DNA of 64,000 bases from Persicaria tinctoria (lineage: Eukaryota; Streptophyta; Magnoliopsida; Caryophyllales; Polygonaceae), in the NCBI GenBank assembly GCA_037127255.1, contig JBANSL010000004.1, positions 51,719,702 to 51,783,701 of the forward strand. Reading direction: 5' to 3'. The position numbers and the translations under genes are program-made. The stretch's first letter is position 1; each line of letters begins with the position of its first letter. This document shows, piece by piece, positions 19,258 through 30,010 of this stretch. The notes below the pieces were generated by a model. It was given only the letters and a program-made list of their open reading frames with translations. It did no database searches and was not told where the DNA came from.

Positions 19258-19317
19258 ACAGGTGCAGCTGAACATCCTCAACCAGCTCCCATTGAACGCT
19301 CCCATCAGGTATTATAC
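19258..19317 (+). repeat. 60-bp direct repeat, copy 2
   Basis: Second copy of 18278-18337, immediately after the NLR LRR segment. It ends with the same GTATTATAC and then passes into unrelated AT-rich DNA. Confidence 0.85.
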
Positions 19318-19828
19318 GGAAGTTAAAATGTAGTTTTAATTTTGACATTTTATTGTATATTTAACATTTATAATTGTGTATATTTATGGTATATAAATTA
19401 TGTAGTGTTTGACATTTTATTATATATGTAAATTTTATATAATTAATGAAATTTTATTATATATTTAAATTGTATTTTATTTTATTTTATTTTTTAAAAA
19501 AATATTGGACTTTTTAGCCCGGGTCTGAAGAATTCGGGCTAAAAAGTAGGGTATTTTTTTTTTTATTTTCCATCCACACTTTAGCTACGGCAACTTGCCG
19601 TGGCAAATATGTCGGGTCTTTCACTAGGGGTCGTGTAGCCGTCGCTTAGCCCGTGGCTAGATTTTCGCCACGGCAAACTTCCGTAGCTACTATCATTTTG
19701 CCACCCCAGACTTGGCCACCCCTTGTTTGCCGTAGCTACTCCCGTGGCTAAATCGGTTTTGCCACCCCAGACTGGCTTTTTGCCACGAGAAATTGCCGAT
19801 GCTAAATTGTTTTTTTTTGGTAGTGTTA

Positions 19829-20623
19829 TACGCCTGACTGAGTTAGGCTTTTCTTCGATGGGCTCGACAAGATCAGAAAGGATCGCAGTGCCGTTAGACC
19901 AGAAATGGTCCAGAGCGGCCTAATTACTCGGGTAGCCATTGTTGCAGGAGTTGGGCAAAATGGTTTGGAGGAGCTGGAGGAGCAGGTTATAGCAAGAACC
20001 TATACAGAGGAGTATCTGCGGAGGTGTTTGATGCTGGATACTGCACCGGATGGGGGAGCCATTTGGTGCACATGCAAGAAGAAGGAGCATCAGTTCAGGC
20101 TCCCTAAGCCCCTTCCGTGGTCTGAGACTTGGGCTGATTGGTACATTGAGGCTGATTACTTTCCGACGTCAGTCCTGGGTCGACGGCGTCGCCTTGAGAT
20201 GGGTAGTAGTAGTGGCACAGCTGGGGCTGCCACGGATGAGGATGCGCCTGTGGCTCCGCAGGTTTTTGGTCAGACAGATACACAGGGTTTCGTACAGAAC
20301 CCACAGCAGGAGATGCCTGCCTATCAGACCTCGTCTCACGGTTGGGATTCTCAACCGACATATCAGAGCCAGCAGGATGCACATCAGTGGGCTCCTTGGC
20401 CCAACAAGCGTTTGTGGATGCCCATCAGCAGCCTCACCAGTGGGGTTACCTGGCTGATCAGATTGGCCTTCTGCGCCAAGACGTGGGGAGTTTGACGACA
20501 GTGACGAACCAGATTCTCCACCAGTAGGCCGACATCCTAGACGGCTTTGGCGAGTTCAGAGAGATGAGGGAAGAGCTGCGCCGCATGCGAGAGGATTACT
20601 CTCGCCACTATCCACCCCCTTAG
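19829..20623 (+). pseudogene. third ORF of element B, C-terminal half
   Basis: After the TTA duplication the frame of 14591-15180 continues with one TGA near 19838, then RLFFDGLDKI and MVQSGLITRVAIVAGVGQN from 19905. A proline- and glutamine-rich region follows (about 20230-20400). The probable C-terminus lies in another frame from about 20340: LADQIGLLRQDVGSL, then after a TAG at 20525 EFREMREELRRMRED, ending at TAG 20621-20623. The heptad-like end suggests a coiled coil. At least two stops, one frameshift and the transposon insertion disable it. Confidence 0.65.
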
Positions 20624-20691
20624 TGAGTCCTTCTGTTTCCCTTCTCCCTACTTATTTCTGTCTTCTTTCACATTGAGGACAATGCTTCATT

Positions 20692-20712
20692 CAAGTATGG
20701 GGGAGGGAAAGG
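20692..20712 (+). promoter_or_regulatory. internal polypurine-tract-like box (first) of element B
   Basis: AAGTATGGGGGAGGGAAAGG follows CATTGAGGACAATG. The same AAGTATGGGGG core occurs again right before the 3' LTR at 21287-21304. Parallel pairs occur in D, F and G. Confidence 0.65.
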
Positions 20713-21286
20713 ATTCACATATCTTGTACATATTTCATTTTCGCATTATTTTTGTACAGATTCTGCACTTGATTGTTCAAAAAAAAAAAAAAAAACAGAA
20801 AAAAATAGAAAAAAAAGAAAGCAATCAAAATCCTGGGATGAGTTGAAAACCCGAAAGGGCGACTCAGGCAAAAAGCAGGTAGTCTGGCAAGCCTTAGGTT
20901 TTGGCAATATGAGACTTGAGGGAAGTGAGAATGTTTATGTGAGTACCATCTTTGGAAAAAAATGAGTGGCTTGGTGAAAACCCGAAAGGGCGCCTTGGCA
21001 AGATGAGCGTTTACTTTGAGTGTTTAGGATTGATCTCTTGGCGAAGGCGACATAAGAAGTGGAGTGATAAGGAGGTTTTCGGGTAGGTCACTGGGAGATA
21101 TAAGGAGTAGATGGTTGAGATACAATTGTAAGTCTCATTTCCTATTTTGATTGTCTTTTGTGCTGATTGTTGAGATGGCGGAAACTACTAGTACTTAGTG
21201 TTCATTTTCCTTGTACTGTCTGTGAACCTTTGAGATTTATGGTGAGAGTAGGCTTAGCTACTATGCTTACTCGGGACGAGTAAAGG
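20713..21286 (+). other. non-coding spacer of element B with paired hairpins
   Basis: No ORF. Two related structures share the 17-mer TGAAAACCCGAAAGGGCG minus one base: 20832-20868 (GAGTTG pairs with CGACTC around AAAA plus CCC-GAAA-GGG) and 20964-21002 (GGTG pairs with CGCC around the same core). The GAAA loop is of the stable GNRA type. Function unknown. Confidence 0.6.
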
Positions 21287-21304
21287 TTTAAGTATGGGGG
21301 AATT
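21287..21304 (+). promoter_or_regulatory. polypurine tract of element B
   Basis: TTTAAGTATGGGGGAATT lies directly before the LTR start TGATATGCG, the position required for priming plus-strand DNA synthesis. Confidence 0.8.
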
Positions 21305-22569
21305 TGATATGCGATATATTCTATAGCGCATTTAGTAGTTTTTGTCGTCATTTACATGTCATTGTGAGAGATATTCGTATGAACTTGGTGATTCAGAACC
21401 TGTTGAAGAAGTTGAGGAAAGCATACGGATATGCAAGTTACAGAAGAGTTGAAGTGAAGAACTTCGGAAGTAGCTGGAATCTGGTGAAGCTGACGTGCCC
21501 GCGCTGTCACTTGACGCGGCCGCGCTGCTACTGGCGCGCCCACGCTGCTAGGAGGAAGTGGCCGCGTCGATACACCAGATAAAAGAAACAAGTCAAAGGC
21601 TGGCGCGCCCGCGCTGCTACATGGCGCGCCCGCGTCGGTCCCTGGAGTCGGATTCCTATCCGAGTTTCCCTTATCTTATTAGTTTTAATATTATATTTTT
21701 ATATTTTTACGGGATGTTAAACCCGATTTAATTAGTTTATATAGGCCGAGAAGGCAAGAGAGGAATTAGGTTATTTTTCCAGAGACGTATTTTCCCTTTT
21801 CTTCATCTCACAAACCCTATGGAGAACTAACTCTCCTTTGTTACACTTGGTTCTTTGAAGCCTTCAATTGATTTGGTTGTGAGTATTCTACTCTTGTTCG
21901 TCCTTTGTTAATTGTTTCGACCTCCTGAGCTTATTTCTTGATTGCTTATTATTGGTTAATCTGGATTGATCACCTAGGTTTATCGATACTAGTCATATTG
22001 CTAGGGTTTCCAATTCCAGGTTTGGGGTTGTAGATTCACTGTAGCAAACACAATCACCATACGCGGGTTGCTTGTGGTAGATTGTGAAGGAGATTCGATT
22101 ACATGCTATTCTAACGGGTTGTTAGAATCGCTTGTATCTCATTATAATTCATGTTTGAATCTTATCGCTTTATTATTTGGTGAAGGTTTTCCCTTGTAAT
22201 TTGGTGATAAGTGCTTTTAGGACTGGTAGGACTAAAAGCTATTACACGATCTGAATTGAGAACAATTACTGGACATTAGAACTTGAGATTCATAGAATGC
22301 GATGATGAACCATCTCAATTGTTGTGCGGATAATTACCTGGTGTGATACTTTTCCATCATATATTCGCAACCTCTTATTGCAACTTGTTTTGTCACCATT
22401 GCTTACACACATAACTCCCCCTTGAATCGGTTACTTTTGGGTAATAATACTTGCTCTTACAATTGATTCTGTTTCCCTGTGGGTTCGACCCTAACTTACC
22501 TACTATACTTGTTATAGTTTGCATCTTAGGAATTTACTTTGATTTGGCATAACGACCTTAGGCCTGTCA
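21305..22569 (+). repeat. Element B 3' LTR (1,265 bp)
   Basis: TGATATGCG ... CCTGTCA. It matches A's 5' LTR (27304-28570, minus) along its length. A TTTATATAGG box at 21736-21745 is a likely promoter. The segment 21490-21650 carries six or so copies of the GACGCGCCCGCGC motif family. Confidence 0.92.
21736..21745 (+). promoter_or_regulatory. probable TATA box of the A/B LTR
   Basis: TTTATATAGG lies about 430 bases into the LTR, downstream of the GC-rich motif cluster. In the A copy the equivalent reads TTTATATTTG. Confidence 0.5.
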
Positions 22570-23066
22570 GTCAGCCTTTTGGTGGGTTTCTCTGACAGGC
22601 GCGGGCGCGTTGGGGGTGGCGCGGCCACGTCGGAGATTTATGCAGGCCTCCAAAAGCATCGGAATCGGTTGTCGATGCGGAGCTTCTCCCCGGTGCCGAG
22701 GACGGTCTTCAGTGCTCGCGCCGGCGGCTGAGTGTGGCGGGGTGGTGTGAGTGTCAGTGTGAGTGTGGGTGTGGGGTAGATTGGGTGTGAGAGGAGAGTG
22801 GGAGGAGTGTTTGGCGTGAGGTGTGAGTGATGTGGGGAAGGGTAGGGTTTTGATGATGATGGGGGAATGATGATGGGCTAGAAGCTGGCGGGCTGGCCCG
22901 AAGTGGGTTTTCCAGCCCGTGGCCTTTTCAGATTTTTTTTTTTTTGACGAAAATTAACACTGCGGATGCAGTGGGTCCGAAATGCGGGTGCAATTCGTCA
23001 CCAGAAACTCCGTCTTTATTACCTACAAGTTAGAATAAAATCGAGTCAAGGGAAATAATGCAATAC

Positions 23067-23084
23067 CTTGGGTTGCCTCCCAAG
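23067..23084 (-). other. conserved post-pol hairpin in element A
   Basis: Minus-strand CTTGGG-AGGCAA-CCCAAG, identical to B's 13832-13849, 45 bases downstream of A's pol stop. Confidence 0.7.
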
Positions 23085-23128
23085 CAGCGCCTTTGTTTCA
23101 TGTCGCTGGCTCGACCAAGCCTTTTTGA

Positions 23129-24060
23129 TTATTCTAACTCTGCATTTGGCTCCTCCAAAACTAACTCATCCATGGCCTCCTTTGGGAACCCTTCATAGTA
23201 TGTCTTAAGCCTTTGACCATTTACCTTAAACTTCTTGTGGCTATTTGGGTCATATAACTCTACAGCGCCATGTGGGAAAACTTCAGCAACAATGTATGGT
23301 CCCCCCCACTTTGACCTGAGCTTCCCAGCGAAGAGTTTCAGGCGAGACTGAAAAAGTAAGACTTTGTCACCAGCTTTAAAGTCCTTCCTATGGATGTGCT
23401 TGTCATGCCATGCCTTGGTCTTCGCCTTGTAGATTGCCGCATTATCATAGGCGTCCAACCGTAACTCCTCGAGCTCACCTAACTGTAGCTTCCTGTGTTC
23501 TCCAACCCCGTCACTCTGCATATTGCATTGTTTCACAGCCCACCAAGCCTTGTGCTCCAGCTCAACAGGAAGATGACATGCCTTACCATAGACAAGTCTG
23601 AAAGGAGACATCCCAATTGGAGTTTTGTAAGTAGTGCGATAAGCCCACAATGCATCATCAAGTCTCAAACTCCAATCCTTCCTGTTAGGATTCACAGTCT
23701 TCTCGAGAATGGCCTTGATCTCTCTATTGGACACCTCCGCTTGGCCATTCGTCTGTGGATGGTATGCGGTGGAAACTCTATGTGTGACATGATATTTCTT
23801 CAGCACAGTAGTCACAGTCTTGTTGCAGAAATGGGTACCCCTGTCACTAATCAGCGCTCTAGGGATACCATGGCTGGCAAAAATATTGCTTTTCATGAAC
23901 CCTGCCACAACTTTAGAATCATCAGTTCTGGTGGCCTTCGCTTCCACCCACTTGGAAACGTAGTTCACCGCAAGTAAAATATACAAGTTCCCACAAGAAC
24001 TAGGAAAATGTCCCATAAAGTCAATGCCCCAAACATCAAAGATTTCGCAAAAAAATCATC
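23129..24060 (-). CDS. integrase core and tail of element A (frameshifted off the upstream ORF)
   Basis: The frame from the Met at 24016 to 23129 is 295 residues. It has the second catalytic D in LISDRG, the E in [15 protein letters not shown], and the C-terminal GDKVLLF, WGGPYIV and [11 protein letters not shown]. Unlike B it has no deletion after the core. The first catalytic Asp region lies just upstream, at the frameshift near 24056, where A has one more T than B in a T run. Without that extra base it would continue the upstream polyprotein. Confidence 0.88.
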
Positions 24061-26228
24061 GGTGATTGTTGCATTTCATTCATTTGAGAGATATTCCTCA
24101 TTCTTTGACACCTATCACATGCCTTGCAGAAAGAATAAGCATCTTTAAAAATATGTGGCCAATAAAATCCAGATTCAAGCACTTTTCTAGCAGTTTTATT
24201 GGCACCAAAATGTCCCCCACATGCTTGAGAATGACAAAATTCAAGAACAGATCGTACCTCATTATCTGGAAGAGAACGACGAATTACCTGATCAGCACAA
24301 TGTTTCCAAAGGTATGGGTCATCCCAAATATAGTGGTTTGCTTCTCTTCGAATCTTCTCCGTCTGGGCCTTGGTATGATCCGGAGGAAATTCCCCACAAA
24401 CTAAGTAGTTCACAATGTCCCGGTACCAAGGGTTTATAGAATGAAGTCCTAGAACGGACTGAGGTGGGCTGAGAAGTAATGGCGTGGGCGCGTGAGGGAA
24501 AGACGCGGGCGCGTCAGAACTCAGCGCGGGCGCGTCAGAACTCAGCGCAGGCGCGTCAGACTTTGGCGCGGGCGCATCAGCTGTTGACGTGGGCACGCCA
24601 GACTCCGGCGTGCTTTTGTGCTCGATTCTGCATAATGTGTCATCCGAAAACGTGCCTAAGATGGTTTTTTGTGACTCCGGCTTGTCCTCCTCATTCACCA
24701 ATCTGCTTAAGTGGTCAGCCACCAAATTCTCCGCTCCTTTCTTGTCAACTCCTAGGAAAGCATACTTGAGATGACTAGGGAGTTGTTTGAGTTCAATTTC
24801 AGGTGCCTGCACAACAGATGGAACAAGCACTTCGCTTGGAGTCAGTAGATTGGGGCCAATGCCCAAAAGAGTAGGGAACTTACATTCTACATCCATCTGG
24901 GCTACTAATTCCTGCATGTTAGATGTAATTGAAAAATCTGTATAGGATTCGTCAATAGCATTCTCAATAATTGACTGCAACTCATCTTCCCTAGAAATAT
25001 CAAATAGATCTTGAGCTAATGGTTCAATCACATCAATAGAGCACAGAGAATGGTCATCAACAGGGTGTTTCATAGCCTTGTATAAATCGAATTCAACCTT
25101 TTCTCCATCAAATTCCATCGTTAGTGTCTCAGAGACACAATCAATTTTTGTCCTAGCTGTTTTAATAAAAGGTCTACCTAACAGAATAGGTGCATCATGC
25201 TTATCATGTTCCATATCTAGGACAAAGAAATCTGCAGGAAAAATCAGTTGATCGACAATGACCAAAACGTCTTCTACTACTCCTTTAGGGTATTTATTAG
25301 ACCTGTCAGCTAGTTGCACAATTACTCCAGTTTCATGCAAAGGTCCTAAATCTAGCGATTTATAAAGTGAGTAGGGAAGCACATTTATGGAAGCACCCAA
25401 ATCAAGCATAGCTCTATCAAATTTTAAATCTCCAATGACACAAGGGATAGTAACCATACCTGGATCAGTGCACTTTTTCGGCATTCTCCTCTGAAACATA
25501 GCGGAGACTTGCTCACTTACTTTCACTTTCTTTTTTCCTTTCAGCTTCTGGTTTCTCTTCACCGTGCAAAGCTCCTTCAAGAACTTGGCGTACTTGGGCA
25601 CATTTTTTATCATTTTCAGCAGAGGAATGTTCACTTGACACTTGCTAAATGTCTCGAAAAGCTCTGAATCATCGATTATCCTCCTCTCTTTGAGTGCCTC
25701 AGGGAACGGAGGTTTTGGTTTCTCCGACCCGAGAGGGGGAAAATCCGGTCGGACGTATGTATCGACATAGGGCTCAGATTCAGGCGAGATCGGACTCGAC
25801 GCGGGTGCGTCAGACTTTGGCGCGGGCGCGTCAGTGTTGGGCGTGGCCACGTCGGAGACCTGCGTGCTTTCCTCCTCATCCTCCTGACTTTTCAGCTCTT
25901 TTCCATTCCGAAGAGTTATAGCACTGACGTTTTCCTTTGGATTGACCACCGTTTGAGATGGTAGACCCCCTGACGTCTTTGCCTTTATTCTCGTGATTGC
26001 TTCGGCCATTTCCCCCATTTGTTTCTGTATATCTTTTATGCTCGATTCAGTTGTCTGAACATGCGCAGTAAAGTGCTGTGTCAGGGTATTGAGCATGGAC
26101 TCAGTAGAGGGAGCGTTACCCTGTTGCCTCTGATTGTAGGGCGGTGGCTGTTGCTGATGTGGTTGGTTTGGTGGATCCCTCCATCTGAAATTTGGGTGAT
26201 CCCGCCACCCTGGGTTGTAGGAGTTTGA
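24036..26228 (-). CDS. gag C-terminus - protease - integrase N-terminus fusion of element A
   Basis: The frame is open from 26228, just after a TAA, to 24036; its first Met is at 26096 (686 residues). From that Met: a gag linker with SDAPA units (about 85-110), the [20 protein letters not shown] segment, protease with [11 protein letters not shown] (about 240), [13 protein letters not shown], then YAFLGVD joined directly to [15 protein letters not shown], a DAPA-rich linker, and the integrase zinc module ([11 protein letters not shown] ... CKACDRCQ). The entire RT and most of RNase H are missing: B's 10741-12168 (1,428 bp, 476 codons) have no counterpart, and the frame is kept. An extra T at the end shifts the integrase core out of frame. 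Confidence 0.9.
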   Translation of the reverse strand, partial: SNSYNPGWRDHPNFRWRDPPNQPHQQQPPPYNQRQQGNAPSTESMLNTLTQHFTAHVQTTESSIKDIQKQMGEMAEAITRIKAKTSGGLPSQTVVNPKENVSAITLRNGKELKSQEDEEESTQVSDVATPNTDAPAPKSDAPASSPISPESEPYVDTYVRPDFPPLGSEKPKPPFPEALKERRIIDDSELFETFSKCQVNIPLLKMIKNVPKYAKFLKELCTVKRNQKLKGKKKVKVSEQVSAMFQRRMPKKCTDPGMVTIPCVIGDLKFDRAMLDLGASINVLPYSLYKSLDLGPLHETGVIVQLADRSNKYPKGVVEDVLVIVDQLIFPADFFVLDMEHDKHDAPILLGRPFIKTARTKIDCVSETLTMEFDGEKVEFDLYKAMKHPVDDHSLCSIDVIEPLAQDLFDISREDELQSIIENAIDESYTDFSITSNMQELVAQMDVECKFPTLLGIGPNLLTPSEVLVPSVVQAPEIELKQLPSHLKYAFLGVDKKGAENLVADHLSRLVNEEDKPESQKTILGTFSDDTLCRIEHKSTPESGVPTSTADAPAPKSDAPALSSDAPALSSDAPASFPHAPTPLLLSPPQSVLGLHSINPWYRDIVNYLVCGEFPPDHTKAQTEKIRREANHYIWDDPYLWKHCADQVIRRSLPDNEVRSVLEFCHSQACGGHFGANKTARKVLESGFYWPHIFKDAYSFCKACDRCQRMRNISQMNEMQQSPMIFLRNL

Positions 26229-27269
26229 TTAGGGGTCATGTCTGGGTCTCTGAGGTCCATTTCCACCTATAGCACTTACTTCAGCGGTGTGTTCCTGGAG
26301 TGTAGGACACGCATCAGTTGGGTGGAAGTTATCATTGCAGATTCCACAAGCCTTAAGTTGTTGAGGAGTCCCTTGCAGAGTAAGCCTCCTAACCATATCC
26401 TTCAATTCAGCAATATCTTTGGATTGGTTGGAGTCTACTGAATTGACTCCTTTCTTTCTGGTGGATTTCCCGAAATTTCTAGTCCCCTCAGCCATTTCCT
26501 GAATCTTCTCCATGGCTCCCTCTGGCGTGGCATTCAGAATATTTCCTCCGCAGGCGGCATCAATCATCCTTCTATCAGATTCCAGCAATCCCCCACAGAT
26601 GTATAGGACTAGGTCCTTTGTGCTGTAGCCATGGAAAGGGCAATTAGCACAAAGCTTCTTGAACCTTTCATTGTAATCATAGAGGGTTTCATCATCTTCC
26701 TGCTCTATATTGCTGATTGCCTTCTTCAAGGTGTTCTCCTTCTTAGCAGGGAAGAATTTCTCCAGGAAGGCCTTGTGGAGCTTAGGCCAAGTATCAATGC
26801 TCCCTGTAGGAAGACTGTAGTACCAGTCATCCGCAGCATCGACCAGCGTGAACCCAAAAGCTCTCATCTTTATCTGTGCTTCAGATATATTGGCTTGTTT
26901 CATGCTCATGCACACATTATGAAACTTCCCCATGTACTTGATGGGGTCTTCTCCAGCCAATCCATGGAATTTGGACAGTTGATGAATCAGCCCAGACTTT
27001 AGCTCAAAATGGTGGTCATCCCCCAGAGCAGGGATTGTCACAGCAGGTGCATGCTGTGTGATGTTTGCTGTTGTCAGCTGTCGCAGCGTCTGATTTACAT
27101 TTTCAGCCATTGGATCGGGTTGTTGGGGATGTTGGTGTTGTTCTCTAAGACGGCGGTGGTATGTCCCGTCAATTTCCCAATCAAAATCAACAAGATGGGG
27201 ATCAGTAGCACGAGTGTGAACCATGCAAGAGGTTCGCACCCAAACAGGTAATAAGACAAACAAGAACAA
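26229..27269 (-). CDS. gag protein of element A
   Basis: 346 residues from the Met at 27269; a more likely start is the internal MVHTRATDPH at about residue 16. It contains the gag core (FHGLAGEDPIKYM, WYYSLPTGSI, KLHKAFLEKFFP, LCANCPFH, YICGGLLESDRRMIDAACGG) and the zinc knuckle CX2CX4HX4C near residues 309-322. It ends at a TAA at 26229 that is TAC in element B, so this is a point mutation and the frame originally ran on. Gag forms the virus-like particle that packages the RNA. The start lies close to the primer-binding site, as expected. Confidence 0.9.
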   Translation of the reverse strand: MFLFVLLPVWVRTSCMVHTRATDPHLVDFDWEIDGTYHRRLREQHQHPQQPDPMAENVNQTLRQLTTANITQHAPAVTIPALGDDHHFELKSGLIHQLSKFHGLAGEDPIKYMGKFHNVCMSMKQANISEAQIKMRAFGFTLVDAADDWYYSLPTGSIDTWPKLHKAFLEKFFPAKKENTLKKAISNIEQEDDETLYDYNERFKKLCANCPFHGYSTKDLVLYICGGLLESDRRMIDAACGGNILNATPEGAMEKIQEMAEGTRNFGKSTRKKGVNSVDSNQSKDIAELKDMVRRLTLQGTPQQLKACGICNDNFHPTDACPTLQEHTAEVSAIGGNGPQRPRHDP

Positions 27270-27281
27270 AGATAATCCGTT

Positions 27282-27299
27282 TCCCCGGCAACGGCGCCA
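27282..27299 (-). other. primer-binding site of element A (tRNA-Asp type)
   Basis: Minus strand TGGCGCCGTTGCCGGGGA, four bases inside the LTR end. It is complementary to the 3' end expected for plant tRNA-Asp, as is common in Athila-type elements. Confidence 0.85.
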
Positions 27300-27303
27300 A
27301 ATT

Positions 27304-28570
27304 TGACAGGTCTAAAGTCGTTATGCCAAATCAAAGTAAATTCCTAAGATGCAAACTATAACAAGTATAGTAGGTAAGTTAGGGTCGAACCCACAGGGAA
27401 ACAGAATCAATTGTAAGAGCAAGTATTATTACCCAAAAGTAACCGATTCAAGGGGGAGTTTTGTGTGTAAGCAATGGTGACAGAACAAGTTGCAAATAGA
27501 GGTTGCGAATATATGATGGAAATGTATTACACCAGGTAATTATCCGCACAACAATTGAGATGGTTCATCATCGCATTCTATGAATCTCAAGTTCTAATGT
27601 CCAGTAATTGTTTTCAATTCAGATCGTGTAATAGCTTTTAGTCCTACCAGTCCTAAAAGCACTTATCACCAAATTACAAGGGAAAACCTTCACCGAATAA
27701 TAAAGCGATAGCATTCAAACATGAATTATAATGAGATACAAGCGATTCTAACAACCCGTTAAAATAGCCTGTAATCGAATCTCCTTCACAATCTACCACA
27801 AGCAACCTGCGTATGATGATTGTGTTTGCTACAATGAATCTACAACCCCAAACCTGGAATTGGAAACCCTAGCAATATGACTAGTATCGATAAACTTAGG
27901 TGATCAATCCAGATTAACCAATAATAAGCAATCAAGCAATAAGCTCAGGAGATCGAAACAATTAACAAAGGACAAACAAGATTAGAATACTCACAACCAA
28001 ATCAATTGAAGGCTTCAAAGAACCAAGTGTAACAAAGGAGAGTTAGTTCTCCAAAGGGTTTGTGAGATGAAGAAAAGGGAAAATACGTCTCTGGAAAATA
28101 ACCTAATTCTTCAACTGCTGCCTTCTCGGCAAATATAAACTAATAAAATCGGGTTTAACATCCCGTAAAAATATAAAAATATAATATTAAAACTAAGAAG
28201 ATAGGGGAAACTCGGATAGAAATCCGTCTCCAGGGGCTGACGCGGGCGCGTCAGGTAGCAGCGCGGGCGCGCCAGTGTATTGCCTTGCTACTTCCATCTG
28301 GTGCATCGACGCGGGCACGTCCTCCTAGCAGCGTGGGCGCGCCAGTAGCAGCGTGGGCGTGCCAGTAGCAGCGCGGCCGCGCCAAGGTCACCAGCTTCCA
28401 GCTGCTTCCGAACTTCTTCACTTCAACTCTTCTGTAACTTGCATGATCCTATGATTTCTTCAACTTCTTCAACAGGTTCCGAATCACCAAGTTTATACGA
28501 ATATCTCTCACAATGACATGTAAATGATGACAAAAACTACTAAATGCGCTATGGAATATATCGCATATCA
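27304..28570 (-). repeat. Element A 5' LTR (1,267 bp)
   Basis: On the minus strand TGATATGCG ... CCTGTCA. It matches B's LTR and the truncated copy at 7787-8560. GC-rich motif units lie at 28230-28390. The adjacent ATTTG at 28571-28575 matches the left flank. Confidence 0.92.
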
Positions 28571-28575
28571 ATTTG

Positions 28576-29062
28576 TGTCGTTTATGGTTATTTGCAATAT
28601 ATGGGGATTTACACAAGTTTTTGGTTAATTTCGCAGAAATCGGAAGCGTTTTGGAGCAATTCAAAGAAGTGGAAAAGAAGCTAGGAGTTCACTCGATTTC
28701 TACTCAACTACACGACGTCTACTAACTGACTCGACGTGAAGTGAAGGCAACCACATATCGAGCCATGAAGAAAGAAAGCCACTCGACCCGACATGGAGGA
28801 GCCGATATCGAGTCCACCGACTCGATATCGAGTGGACCTCACTCGACATACACACATGAAGAGCCGACGTCGAGCGAAGGCATTACTCGAGATGCACATG
28901 AGAAATCGATATAGAGTCACTTGACTCGATATCGAGTGACTGCATAGAATCTGTCCGACGCGTTTTGAAGAATCCTTACTCGAGGAGAATTACTTCTACA
29001 TTAAGTCAAGAATCTTCTATCTATTTTGAAGACTTATCTTCTATGGTTAATTCCATATTTAT
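28576..29062 (+). repeat. LTR C, right part, with TCGA-type motifs
   Basis: It continues LTR C across the ATTTG duplication: GTTTATGGTTATTTGC then TTAATTTCGCAGAAATCG, matching D's LTR at 29160-29225. It holds several TCGANNTCGA units (28800-28945). It stops where D starts, in the TTAATTCCATATTTAT stretch that also exists inside D's own LTR (30140-30170). Confidence 0.75.
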
Positions 29063-29309
29063 TGTTGTGAGCTGAATCTGCCATGTTTTACAGTAACTTT
29101 TATATCGATGTATGTATACATTGCATTCATTTGGGTTTAGATAGTACAGAATCTATGTAGTTTATGTTTATTTGCCAAATTATGGAATCTACACCAGTTT
29201 CTGTTTAATTCGCAGAAATCGAGGCATTTTACAGCAATTCTACAGAACGTCGGAAAAGCTCGGAAAAACACTACAGAAGTCCAAGGTCAAAGCAGCGGAA
29301 CCAGTCGGA

Positions 29310-30010
29310 GAAGCAAGGGTACTCGATCTCGAGTAGGATTACTCCACATAGACGAGCCTGTCCGAGCACAGCTTGGTCGAGCAAAGCCTGATCGAGAGCC
29401 AGATCAATCCGAGCTCTGGGCCCTACTCGATCTCGAGGACCACTAGTCGAGATCGACGAAGCCTCAGCGCCATGCCCGGAGTCGACAAGGAGAGTAGCCG
29501 AGGACGACCAGGCGAGACTCACTCCCAGCGACTCCACTCTCTGCAGCGGACCACTCGCTGCCGCGGAAGAGGCCACTCGCTGACAGCGGATGAAGCAACT
29601 CGCGGGAGCGGAAGCGGAAGGGAAGAGCCCTACTCGATCTCGACGAACCCTTGTCGAGATCGACGAGACCTTGAGTCCAGATCCGAGCTTGCCGAGGAGA
29701 GCCACTCGAGGAGGCCTATTCAACGATCATCTCTACTCGAAGTCGACGAAGCCTACTCGAGATCGACGAGCGCCTGAGTCCTTGTCCGAGCCAGTCGAGC
29801 ACACCAACTCGAGGAAGCCTAGTCGATGACCAGTCCTACTCGACATCGACAAGGCTTTGTCGAGGTCGACGAGAGCCCAGTGACCAAGTTCGAGCCACAT
29901 CGAGCAGTCCTAGCCGAGGGAGTCCACTCGACGAACCATGCTACTCGAAGTCGACGAGCCTTACTCGAGGTCGACTAAGAGACGTGTCCAGCAGCTTCTC
30001 GACGAGACTT
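29310..30010 (+). repeat. dense TCGANNTCGA motif cluster in D's LTR
   Basis: Dozens of TCGA tetranucleotides, many as ten-base TCGA-NN-TCGA units (central pairs TC, GA, AC, AA/AG, GG and others), usually as ACTCGATCTCGAGTA or GTCGAGATCGACGA. The other D copy (36300-36980) keeps nearly all of them. Confidence 0.85.

Larger units (their letters stand above)
15181..19825. mobile_element. CACTA-2: non-autonomous CACTA element with captured gene fragments
   Basis: The left end reads CACTACAAAAAA; the right end reads a T run then GGTAGTG. TTA duplications flank it. Length is 4,645 bp. GCCGTGGC/GCCACGGC subterminal units occur at 15205-15430 and 19575-19800. No transposase is visible. The interior carries intron-exon structured pieces on the plus strand, including an NLR fragment. 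Near the right end, 19510-19545 is a TTTAGCCCGGGTCTGAA module also present near the left end of CACTA-1, so the two belong to one family. Confidence 0.88.
8594..22569 (+). mobile_element. Element B: 5'-truncated Athila-like retrotransposon nested in A
   Basis: Order on the plus strand: gag (5'-truncated), zinc knuckle, protease, RT, RNase H, integrase, hairpin and leader, third ORF, two polypurine-like boxes, and the 3' LTR 21305-22569 ending CCTGTCA. The 5' LTR, primer-binding site and gag N-terminus are missing. At the right end it abuts A sequence at 22570, within the stretch equivalent to B's own 14372-14392 (GGCTGAC). The five bases GTCAG (22570-22574) are the probable target duplication, whose left partner was lost. 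CACTA-2 interrupts the third ORF. Confidence 0.85.
7787..28570 (-). mobile_element. Element A: Athila-like LTR retrotransposon, minus strand, hosting element B
   Basis: Right end: complete 5' LTR 27304-28570, then the primer-binding site, gag, protease and integrase reading leftward to 23129 and non-coding sequence to 22570. Left end: 7787-8560 is the matching terminal part of the 3' LTR. ATTTG duplications flank both ends. Everything between 8561 and 22569 is junction filler and element B. A has lost its third ORF, polypurine tract and the beginning of its 3' LTR, apparently in the deletion that also removed B's 5' LTR. It also lacks RT and RNase H. Confidence 0.85.

Noticed and set aside
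20832..20868. Hammerhead ribozyme, suggested by GATGAG and GAAA words
   Set aside because: The required core order CUGAUGA ... GAAAC with a cleavage-site stem is not present; only a nested hairpin is supported.
29310..30010. CRISPR-like array in the regularly repeated TCGA motifs
   Set aside because: Spacing is irregular, units are ten bases and degenerate, and the setting is a plant LTR.
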